This document shows positions 5,800 through 11,053 of a DNA stretch of 11,053 bases, piece by piece. Both the position numbers and the translations under genes were made by a program. The notes under the pieces were generated by a model that had not been told where the DNA came from, did not search any database, and saw only the letters and a program-made list of their open reading frames with translations. The number at the start of each line of letters is the position of its first letter. Position 1 is the first letter of the stretch. The DNA is from Holophagaceae bacterium (GTDB lineage Bacteria > Acidobacteriota > Holophagae > Holophagales > Holophagaceae). The stretch is taken from positions 1 to 11,053 of the forward strand of contig DPRT01000171.1 in the NCBI GenBank assembly GCA_003538615.1, given 5' to 3'.

Positions 5800-6813
5800 A
5801 TGACCCACCCTCTCATCCACACGATCCGCAGGATCGGCCTCAAAACCCTGAGGCTGCTCTCGGTCCTCCTGTTCCTGGGCGCGGGACTTGCCCAGGCGCA
5901 GACCACCCCCTGCGGAACCACCACCTGGGACCTCACCGCCGGGCAGACCACCAATGTCGGCACGGTCACGGTGAGCAATGACCTCGACAACCTGTACGTG
6001 ACCTACACCCTGACCTACCCCGGCGCCAGCTTCGGCACCCTGCATCTCTGGGTGGGCAATGACCTCCTCACGCTGCCCAAGGCCGGAAACGGCGCCCCCA
6101 TCCCCGGCCAGTTTCCCTACCAGCAGGATGCGACCGGGGCCACGGCCTACACCTTCACGGTCCCCTTCACGGATCTGCTCATCCAGGATGCCAACGGCGC
6201 CTGCGGCGTGCCCCTGTACGTGGTGACCCACGCCGAGGTCGACATGGACGGCATCCCGGGTGGCGAGCATGAGACCGCCTTCGGCGGGCCCACGGCCGGC
6301 AGCGGCCCCCGCTGGTGGTTCTACGGCGTCTACACCGTCTGCTGCGACTTCGGGCCCCCGCCGGTCGAAACCTGCGCCACGGCCTATGGCAAGGGTGGCT
6401 ACGTCTTCACCACGGACCGCAAGAGCAACCCGGAGAACCTGCCTTCCCTGAGGCTCACGCGCAACCGCTGGGGCTGGGCCAGCAACCTGCCTGCGCCTGA
6501 CGCCTACACCTTCGACCTGTGGGCGGGCGCGGGCCTCAACAATACGGCCAATGGCGTGAAGGTGGGCATTGTCACCGTCCTCTGGGACGGAGCCGAGGCG
6601 ACCGTGACTTACACCATCACCGCGTCGGGCTATCACCTCAAGGAGACCCACGTCTACGCAGGCGACGATGCCCCGGCGACCATCGCCCCCGGACAGTACG
6701 GCCACACCGGCTACCTCTTCGGGTATGAGTCCACCGCCACCTACACGGTTCCGCTGGTCGATGCCAACGGCGGCGGTGTCTGGATCGTGGCCCACGCGGT
6801 GGTCTGCCGCTAG
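5800..6813 (+). CDS. Secreted protein of unknown function with two related beta-rich repeats
   Basis: This 337-residue protein has a clear Sec signal peptide: basic residues at 10-18, a hydrophobic core (19-30) and AQA-Q cleavage near 33/34. The mature part contains two related units of about 95-100 residues. Unit A (47-147) has AGQTTNVGTVTVSND, YVTYTLTYPG, HLWVGND, PIPGQFPY, YTFTVPF and VVTHAEV; unit B (242-335) has AGAGLNNT, VGIVTVLWD, TVTYTIT, KETHVYAGDD, APGQYGH, YTVPLVD and IVAHAVV. A linker (190-241) carries ETCATAYGKGGYVFTT and RWGWASN blocks. The alternating hydrophobic pattern and conserved Tyr/Gly turns suggest a beta-sandwich. Six cysteines lie outside the signal (C38, C135, C181, C182, C192, C336), so disulfides are possible. 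Similar modules occur in scattered environmental bacteria, but I know of no assigned function. No sorting signal, lipobox or membrane anchor follows. It stands alone, between its own leader and a strong hairpin. Confidence 0.85.
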   Translation: MTHPLIHTIRRIGLKTLRLLSVLLFLGAGLAQAQTTPCGTTTWDLTAGQTTNVGTVTVSNDLDNLYVTYTLTYPGASFGTLHLWVGNDLLTLPKAGNGAPIPGQFPYQQDATGATAYTFTVPFTDLLIQDANGACGVPLYVVTHAEVDMDGIPGGEHETAFGGPTAGSGPRWWFYGVYTVCCDFGPPPVETCATAYGKGGYVFTTDRKSNPENLPSLRLTRNRWGWASNLPAPDAYTFDLWAGAGLNNTANGVKVGIVTVLWDGAEATVTYTITASGYHLKETHVYAGDDAPATIAPGQYGHTGYLFGYESTATYTVPLVDANGGGVWIVAHAVVCR

Positions 6814-6831
6814 CTTTACAGTCTTTCTGTT

Positions 6832-6864
6832 GGAAACAGGCGCCTTTGCGGGGCGCCTGTTTCC
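6832..6864 (+). terminator. Perfect 13-bp hairpin downstream of the secreted protein
   Basis: GGAAACAGGCGCC (6832-6844) pairs exactly with GGCGCCTGTTTCC (6852-6864) around a seven-base loop, 18 bases after the stop codon. The stem is long and stable, but no T-run follows, so it is either a factor-assisted terminator or an mRNA-stabilising structure. It also separates the gene from scpA. Confidence 0.7.
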
Positions 6865-6889
6865 GTGATGGGCTGGCGTCCGAAGGCTG

Positions 6890-6895
6890 TAAAAT
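6890..6895 (+). promoter_or_regulatory. Possible -10 element of scpA, suggesting a leaderless mRNA
   Basis: TAAAAT matches five of six -10 consensus bases and ends 6 bases before the scpA ATG, which would put transcription start at or next to the A of the start codon. There is no Shine-Dalgarno at normal spacing (the nearest purine run, GAAGG, ends 15 bases upstream) and no clear -35. Confidence 0.4.
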
Positions 6896-6901
6896 CAACC
6901 C

Positions 6902-7711
6902 ATGTCCGACACCCCCCAGGAAGTCCCCGAATCCGTGGCCGAGCCCGCGCCAGAGGCTTCGAGGAGCTTCGAACCGCCCAAAGGCTTCGAAACGAAGTTC
7001 CGTGGCCTGGCCCTGCACCTGTCGGCCTTCGACGGGCCACTGGATCTGCTGCTGCACCTCATCCACGAGCAGAAGCTGGACATCCTGAACCTGCCCATGG
7101 CGGATGTCACGCGGCAGTACATGGACTACCTCGCGCTCATGGAGGAACTCAACCTGGAGATCGCGGCCGAGTTCGTGGCCATGGCCGCCCAGCTCCTGCA
7201 GATCAAGTCGCGGCTCATGCTGCCGCGCCCGCCCCAGGAGACCGGCGAGGAGGATCCTCGCGAGGCCCTGGTGCAGCGGCTGCTGGACTACCAGCAGGTG
7301 AAGGCCGCGGCCATGGTGCTGTCGGATCGCGAATCGGACTGGCAGAAGATCGCCTTCGCGCCGGGCATGGACCTCGATGACCACAAGCGCGTGGAGGAGG
7401 AGCCCATCCGCGCCACCCTGTTTGATCTGCTGGGCGCCTACCGGGAGGCCCTGATGCGGCTCCTTCCCCCGCCCCCGGTGGAAGTCCGCACCCAGCCCAA
7501 GACGCTGGAGCAGCGGGTGATGGAGGTGCTGCGCGACCTCCAGGATGGTTTGTGGAAACCTTTCCAGGGCCTGCTGGGCCAGGCCCGCAGCCGGGAGGAG
7601 CTGGTGCTCACCTTCCTGGCCCTGCTGGAGCTGGTCCGCACGGGCCGCATCGCCCTGGTGCAGGGCGAGGCTTTCGGCGAGATCCGCGTCAAAGCCGCCG
7701 AGGCTGCATGA
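6902..7711 (+). CDS. scpA: Segregation and condensation protein A (ScpA, kleisin of the SMC complex)
   Basis: This 269-residue cytoplasmic protein is the kleisin that bridges the SMC dimer in bacterial condensin and acts in chromosome compaction and segregation. The N-terminal SMC-neck-binding region shows the family block AFDGPLDLLLHLI (42-54), then DILNLPMADVTRQYMDYL (60-77) and LEIAAEFVAMAAQLLQIKSR (85-104). The C-terminal winged helix that binds the SMC head is at about 195-265, with REELVLTFLALLELVRTGRI (231-250). Length is usual. The first 35 residues, rich in Pro and Glu, are a non-conserved extension. Three GCTTCGA repeats occur in the DNA encoding it (6956, 6966, 6984). The usual partner scpB does not follow; the next gene overlaps the stop by 4 bases. 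The start ATG lacks a normally spaced ribosome site. Confidence 0.95.
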   Translation: MSDTPQEVPESVAEPAPEASRSFEPPKGFETKFRGLALHLSAFDGPLDLLLHLIHEQKLDILNLPMADVTRQYMDYLALMEELNLEIAAEFVAMAAQLLQIKSRLMLPRPPQETGEEDPREALVQRLLDYQQVKAAAMVLSDRESDWQKIAFAPGMDLDDHKRVEEEPIRATLFDLLGAYREALMRLLPPPPVEVRTQPKTLEQRVMEVLRDLQDGLWKPFQGLLGQARSREELVLTFLALLELVRTGRIALVQGEAFGEIRVKAAEAA

Positions 7712-8181
7712 ATCCGGCGTCCGGGCTCCTGGTTCTCGCCCATCGCCAGGCCAGCCTGATGGGATGGGCGCTTTGTGCGGGCACGCCCGCGCTCATCGGT
7801 GGGCTGATCCTGTCGGGATTCCTCCCGGCGGGCGAGCACCGGCCCGAAGGGCTCTACCTTCAGCTGGGCTACGCCTTCACGGGCCTGGTCTTCCTGGCGG
7901 CGGCCTGGGTGCTCTGGCGCCGCGGGTCGGCGCTGAGGCGCTTCCATCGGATTCCCGAACCGCGCCGGGCCGGGGTGCTGCTGCGGGAAACCCTGCTCTA
8001 CGCCGCGCTGCTGGAGCTGAGCAGCCTCTACGGCCTGGTCTACTGGATCCTGGTGGGAAAGCATGCGGGGCGGCATGTGGCCGGCTTCGTGATCCTGGCC
8101 CCCCTCCTCTTCCTGGTGCTCACGCCCCGGCTTGATCAATGGATGAGGGCGGCGGAACCGGCTCCCGGGGAGGCTCCATGA
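7708..8181 (+). CDS. Small four-helix membrane protein of unknown function
   Basis: This 157-residue protein is not one I recognise. Four hydrophobic helices are visible at about 18-39, 50-70, 94-116 and 122-139. Basic loops (RRGSALRRFHRIPEPRR at 71-87, and R141 onward) point to N- and C-termini in the cytoplasm. There is no signal peptide and no conserved catalytic motif; a few polar residues (E95, E103, Y108, Y112) lie in or near helix 3. The start ATG at 7708 overlaps the scpA stop as ATGA, so translation is probably coupled. An earlier in-frame ATG at 7552 lies inside scpA and is rejected. Its own stop forms another ATGA with a tiny ORF downstream. Position suggests co-expression with scpA but gives no functional clue. 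Confidence 0.75.
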   Translation: MNPASGLLVLAHRQASLMGWALCAGTPALIGGLILSGFLPAGEHRPEGLYLQLGYAFTGLVFLAAAWVLWRRGSALRRFHRIPEPRRAGVLLRETLLYAALLELSSLYGLVYWILVGKHAGRHVAGFVILAPLLFLVLTPRLDQWMRAAEPAPGEAP

Positions 8182-8240
8182 TCTTCCTGGCGCTATCCTG
8201 GGTGCTTTCAGCCGCGACCCCGAGGGGGCCCCATGAGTGA
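8178..8240 (+). CDS. Possible 20-codon ORF bridging two genes
   Basis: An ATG overlapping the stop of the preceding gene (ATGA at 8178-8181) opens a 20-residue frame, MIFLALSWVLSAATPRGPHE, whose stop lies 8 bases inside the next gene. The hydrophobic start resembles a short signal peptide or membrane peptide. It could act as a translational bridge across the 51-base gap, or be accidental. No homologue can be claimed from the sequence. Confidence 0.25.
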   Translation: MIFLALSWVLSAATPRGPHE

Positions 8241-8733
8241 ACCCGAAGCACCGCACCCAGGTCATGAAGATCCCCCCGACCAGACCCAGCGCCTGGTCCT
8301 TCCGGTGACGGGCGAGCCCCCCATCCGGACCCAGAAGCTCTCCCTTCCGGCAGGCACCGCCGGCCAGACCCAGATGCCGCCTCCCCCCGTCAAACCTTCC
8401 CGGCCAGGCCGATGGAAGCTGCCGGTGGCCTTCGGCGGAGCCATCCTGCTGGGCGGTGGGGCCTACCTGCTGTTCACCCGGGGCCCTGCGGCCCGGCCCT
8501 CCGTGGCGCCGGCCTCAGTGCCCGAGGTGGTGGCCCCCGGCGCCCAGACCTACCTGGAGCAGGCCAAGGCCGGCGACGCCCACGCCATGCGCATGCTGGG
8601 CGTGATGTATTACTACGGCCTGAATGTTCCGCAGGATCGCGAAAAGGGCCTCTACTGGTACCGGAAAGCGGTTGAGCACGGCAGCGACGCGGCCCGGTCC
8701 GAGCTGGAAAAACTGGGCGCAGCCGTTCAATAG
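8233..8733 (+). CDS. Single-pass membrane protein with a Sel1-like repeat
   Basis: This 166-residue protein has a Pro-rich cytoplasmic N-terminal region (1-60), a membrane helix (about 64-82: LPVAFGGAILLGGGAYLLF), a Pro/Ala linker (83-103) and one Sel1-like repeat (about 107-162). The Sel1 unit is recognised from AKAGDAHAMRMLGVMYYYGL, then VPQDREKGLYWYRKAVEHG. Sel1 repeats are alpha-hairpins that bind other proteins, often at the cell envelope. The N-terminal region contains a short motif repeated three times: TQRLVLP (18-24), TQKLSLP (33-39) and TQMPPPP (46-52). Type II membrane topology would place the Sel1 unit in the periplasm. The start follows GAGGGGG (8222-8228). The binding partner and process are unknown. 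It ends 2 bases from the convergent uvrC stop. Confidence 0.8.
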   Translation: MSEPEAPHPGHEDPPDQTQRLVLPVTGEPPIRTQKLSLPAGTAGQTQMPPPPVKPSRPGRWKLPVAFGGAILLGGGAYLLFTRGPAARPSVAPASVPEVVAPGAQTYLEQAKAGDAHAMRMLGVMYYYGLNVPQDREKGLYWYRKAVEHGSDAARSELEKLGAAVQ

Positions 8734-8735
8734 CT

Positions 8736-10547
8736 TCAGCTGGGACGCCGCCAGGCCAGGACTTTTGCCGCGCTGGCCTTGCCGACGGCCTCGACCAGGC
8801 CCGTTTCCTCCGCTTCCCGCACGCGGGCGGCGCTGCCGAAGGCCTGGAGCAGTTTCTTCGCGGTGGCGGGGCCGATGCCGGGGATCTGGGTCAGCTCCGT
8901 CTGGAGGGTCCGCTTGGCCCGCAGGGCCCGGTGGTAGGTGATGGCGAAGCGGTGGGCCTCGTCCCGGATGCGCTGGAGCAGCTGCAGCACCGGTGATGAC
9001 TTCGGGATGCGGTGGGCCTCGCTGGATCCGGGGCGGAACACCAGCTCCTCCTTCTTGGCCAGGCTGGCGAGTTCGAGGTGCTCGAGTCCGAGCTCTTTCA
9101 GCGCCTGCTCGGCCGCATGCAGCTGGCCAAGGCCGCCATCAATGAGCACCAGATCCGGGAAGGCCTGGCCTTCGTCCTTCATGCGCTTGTAGCGGCGCAT
9201 CACCGCCTCGTGCATGTTGGCGAAGTCGTCGTTCTGCTCGTTGGTCATCTTGAAGCGCCGGTAGCGGGCCTTGTCGGGCACGCCGTCGCTGAAGACCACG
9301 CAGCTGGCCACCACCTCGCGGCCCTGGCCGTGGCTGATGTCGAAGCACTCCAGCCGCCGGGGCAGGTGGCTGAGGCCCAGGAAGGCCTGCAGGCCCTCCA
9401 GCACCGCCTCATTCAGCCGCGCCGGCTCGAACTTGCGTTCCAGGGCCAGCCGCGCGTTCTCCTGGGCCATGGCCAGCAGATCGACCTTCTCGCCCTTCTG
9501 CGGGGTGAGGATGCGGACCTTGGTGCCCCGGAGACCGGACAGCCAGGCGCGCAGCAGATCGCCATCCTCGGGCTCGACCTCCGCGAGGATCTTCGCGGGG
9601 GCCGGATCGGCGCTGTACACGCGCTGGAGCACCTGGGCCAGCACGGCGCCATCGAAGGCCTCCACGTCGTCGAGCAGGTACTCCTGGCGGCCCACCATGC
9701 GGCCCTCCCGCAGCAGCAGCCGGTGCACGCAGGCCTGGCCGTCCAGCACGGCGCTGCCGTAGACATCGGTATCGTCGAGGTCCGCGCTGGCGGCCTTCTG
9801 GCGCGTGAACCAGGCGTCCACCTGCTGGAGGGCGTCCCGGTGCTGGGCGGCCTGCTCGAAGGCGGCGGCTTCGGCGGCCTTCCACATGGCGGCCTCCAGG
9901 CGGGCCTTCAGCTCGTCCCGTTTGCCTTCCAGGAAGAGGCGGGCCTCCTTGGCCTGCTCGCGGTAGGCCTGCTGGTCCACGGTGGCGATGCAGGGGGCCG
10001 TGCAGCGGTGCAGCTGATACTTCATGCAGGCCCGGCCCCGCTTGCCGTCGATCTCGATGTCGCAGTCGCGGATCTGGAAGAAGCGGTAGACCAGCTCCAC
10101 CGTGCGGTAGGCCGTGCTCGCGGGGAAGAAGGGCCCGAAGTAGAGGCTGCCGTCCTTGCGGACCTTCCGGGTCACATAGGCCTTGGGGAAGGCCTCCTTC
10201 CAGGTGAGCTTCACGTAGGGGTAGCTCTTGTCGTCCCGCAGCAGGATGTTGAAGGGCGGCAGGTGTTCCTTGATGAGGTTGTTCTCGAGGATGAGCGCCT
10301 CGAGCTCCGTTTCGCAGACGATGAGCTCCACGTCCCAGATGCGGGCCACCAGGCGGCGGGTCTTGGCGTCCAGGCGCTTCTGCTGGAAGTAGGACTTCAC
10401 GCGGTTCCGCAGCACCTTGGCCTTGCCCACGTAGAGCAGGTTGCCGCCCTCATCGCGGTAGAGGTAGCAGCCTGGGCGCGTGGGCAGATCCGCCAGCTTG
10501 CGCTTCAGGGCGGGAGACTTGTCGAGGTTCGTTCGGACGGCGGCCAC
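8736..10547 (-). CDS. uvrC: UvrABC excinuclease subunit C
   Basis: This 603-residue nuclease makes the two incisions around damaged DNA after UvrA and UvrB locate the lesion. All parts are present: the GIY-YIG domain (about 22-103; GCYLY, YVGKA, R47, E88 and N90 region) for the 3' cut; four cysteines C162, C174, C182 and C186, matching the iron-sulfur ligands of E. coli UvrC; the UvrB-binding UVR motif (about 211-244); the RNase H-like domain (about 398-540; D403 in CFDISHG, D470 in LIDGG, H532 in DEAHRFAI) for the 5' cut; and tandem helix-hairpin-helix motifs at the C terminus (PGIGPATAKKLL at 556-567). Length matches E. coli (610). The start codon is GTG at 10547; an in-frame TGA at 10553-10551 excludes any extension, and no Shine-Dalgarno is seen. 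The 3' end is 2 bases from the Sel1 gene, so the two transcripts must overlap. Confidence 0.97.
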   Translation of the reverse strand: MAAVRTNLDKSPALKRKLADLPTRPGCYLYRDEGGNLLYVGKAKVLRNRVKSYFQQKRLDAKTRRLVARIWDVELIVCETELEALILENNLIKEHLPPFNILLRDDKSYPYVKLTWKEAFPKAYVTRKVRKDGSLYFGPFFPASTAYRTVELVYRFFQIRDCDIEIDGKRGRACMKYQLHRCTAPCIATVDQQAYREQAKEARLFLEGKRDELKARLEAAMWKAAEAAAFEQAAQHRDALQQVDAWFTRQKAASADLDDTDVYGSAVLDGQACVHRLLLREGRMVGRQEYLLDDVEAFDGAVLAQVLQRVYSADPAPAKILAEVEPEDGDLLRAWLSGLRGTKVRILTPQKGEKVDLLAMAQENARLALERKFEPARLNEAVLEGLQAFLGLSHLPRRLECFDISHGQGREVVASCVVFSDGVPDKARYRRFKMTNEQNDDFANMHEAVMRRYKRMKDEGQAFPDLVLIDGGLGQLHAAEQALKELGLEHLELASLAKKEELVFRPGSSEAHRIPKSSPVLQLLQRIRDEAHRFAITYHRALRAKRTLQTELTQIPGIGPATAKKLLQAFGSAARVREAEETGLVEAVGKASAAKVLAWRRPS

Positions 10548-10553
10548 CGGTCA

Positions 10554-10559
10554 AGTGTA
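10554..10559 (-). promoter_or_regulatory. Possible -10 element of uvrC
   Basis: On the minus strand TACACT ends 6 bases before the uvrC GTG and matches four of six -10 consensus bases. With no Shine-Dalgarno present, a leaderless or nearly leaderless transcript is plausible. The 48-base divergent gap (10548-10595) must contain the upstream signals of both genes unless they extend into coding sequence. Confidence 0.3.
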
Positions 10560-10583
10560 GCTATCGGCGCGACCGGGATTTGG

Positions 10584-10589
10584 GACAAT
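10584..10589 (+). promoter_or_regulatory. Possible -10 element of the metallo-hydrolase
   Basis: GACAAT ends 6 bases before ATG 10596, separated from it by six G, and matches four of six -10 bases. The G-run could alternatively work as a crude ribosome site, but it directly touches the ATG, which is too close for normal use. No -35 is evident. Confidence 0.3.
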
Positions 10590-10595
10590 GGGGGG

Positions 10596-11053
10596 ATGCT
10601 GAACCTCGAGACCTTCCCCGTGGGCCCCCTGGGCTGCAACTGTTCGCTGCTGTGGGATCCGGCCACCGCCCAAGGCGTGGTGGTGGATCCCGGGGGCGAT
10701 GGCGCGAAGATCCGCAAGCGGGTGGAGGCCCTGGGCTTCAAGGTGACGGCCCTGCTGCACACCCACGCCCACTTCGACCACGTGGGCGCCACCCGCGAGC
10801 TGCAGGACCTCTGGCAGTGCCCCGCCCACCTGCATGGCGACGACACCTTCCTCATCGAGGCGCTGCCCCAGCAGACGGGCCGGTTCGGCATGCCCGCCAT
10901 CCCCCAGCCCGAGATGGCGGCCCTGAACGCCGGAGACCGGCACCTGGACCTCGCCACCCTCCACACGCCGGGCCATACGCCGGGCTCCTGCTGCTTCCAC
11001 GGCGCCTTCTCCCAGGGCCAGGTGCTGCTGGCGGGGGACACCCTCTTTCGAGG
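10596..11053 (+). CDS. Metallo-beta-lactamase-fold hydrolase (glyoxalase II/YcbL-like), 3' end cut by the window
   Basis: The visible 152 residues are the N-terminal three quarters or so of a zinc hydrolase of the glyoxalase II-like group. Family motifs are in order: GPLGCNCSLLWDP (10-22), VVVDPGGD (28-35), the metal-binding HTHAHFDHVG (55-64, with H57, H59, D61 and H62), TPGHTPGS (124-131, H127) and LAGDTLF (145-151, D148). Proteins of this length class are usually about 200-215 residues and hydrolyse thioesters or related substrates in the cytoplasm; the substrate cannot be told from these motifs, and the C-terminal residues that would help are missing. The start at 10596 is the first ATG in this frame downstream of the divergent uvrC start. 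Two adjacent cysteines (132-133) follow the second histidine block. It is the divergent neighbour of uvrC, 48 bases apart. Confidence 0.9.
   Translation, partial: MLNLETFPVGPLGCNCSLLWDPATAQGVVVDPGGDGAKIRKRVEALGFKVTALLHTHAHFDHVGATRELQDLWQCPAHLHGDDTFLIEALPQQTGRFGMPAIPQPEMAALNAGDRHLDLATLHTPGHTPGSCCFHGAFSQGQVLLAGDTLFR

Noticed and set aside
6956..6990. Triple GCTTCGA repeat in the 5' part of scpA
   Set aside because: Seven-base units at irregular spacing inside a coding sequence; most simply explained by Phe-Glu/Ser-Phe codons in a low-complexity extension.

Overview
This is a GC-rich, tightly packed stretch of a Gram-negative bacterial chromosome. It holds ten recognisable protein genes, the last of them cut by the right edge, and no tRNA, rRNA, CRISPR array or insertion sequence that I can see. 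The gene content (HybA/HybB-type electron-transfer subunits, a heme-binding sensor kinase, stand-alone scpA, uvrC) and the codon usage would suit an anaerobic Acidobacteriota lineage such as Holophagae/Geothrix. A metal-reducing or myxobacterial 'deltaproteobacterium' is the main alternative. The taxon is an inference from style, not from a marker gene.

Region 1 (1-4643, plus strand) is a compact operon: a four-cluster ferredoxin (HybA family), an integral-membrane quinone-site subunit (HybB/NrfD family), a sensor histidine kinase whose periplasmic domain carries one CxxCH and one CX4CH heme motif, and a membrane-anchored response regulator. The regulator has no DNA-binding domain and instead ends in a GcvH-like domain without the lipoyl lysine at the aligned position. 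Junctions are a 4-base overlap, a 3-base gap and a 9-base gap with a strong AGGAGG. The simplest reading is an electron-transfer module to or from the quinone pool, co-expressed with a two-component pair that could sense periplasmic redox state and act on a protein rather than on DNA. This is the most unusual part of the window.

Region 2 (4662-5799) holds lipA (lipoyl synthase) on the minus strand, facing the operon tail to tail with a 14-bp hairpin built across its stop codon. It is followed by a 238-base non-coding stretch that starts very GC-rich, with two copies of a 12-base repeat, and becomes AT-rich, with a hairpin, a palindrome and a weak promoter candidate. Region 3 (5800-6864) is a secreted protein of unknown function built of two related beta-rich repeats and closed by a perfect 13-bp hairpin.

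Region 4 (6890-8733, plus) is scpA (chromosome condensation), overlapped by a small four-helix membrane protein, a possible 20-codon ORF and a single-pass Sel1-repeat protein. scpB is not present here. Region 5 (8736-11053) is uvrC (excision repair) on the minus strand, ending 2 bases from the Sel1 gene, and a divergent metallo-beta-lactamase-fold hydrolase that runs off the window.

Translation signals fall into two groups. Operon-internal genes and the secreted protein mostly have Shine-Dalgarno sequences. scpA, uvrC and the hydrolase have little or none, and these three plus lipA have an AT-rich -10-like hexamer 6-8 bases before the start codon, a possible sign of leaderless mRNAs.
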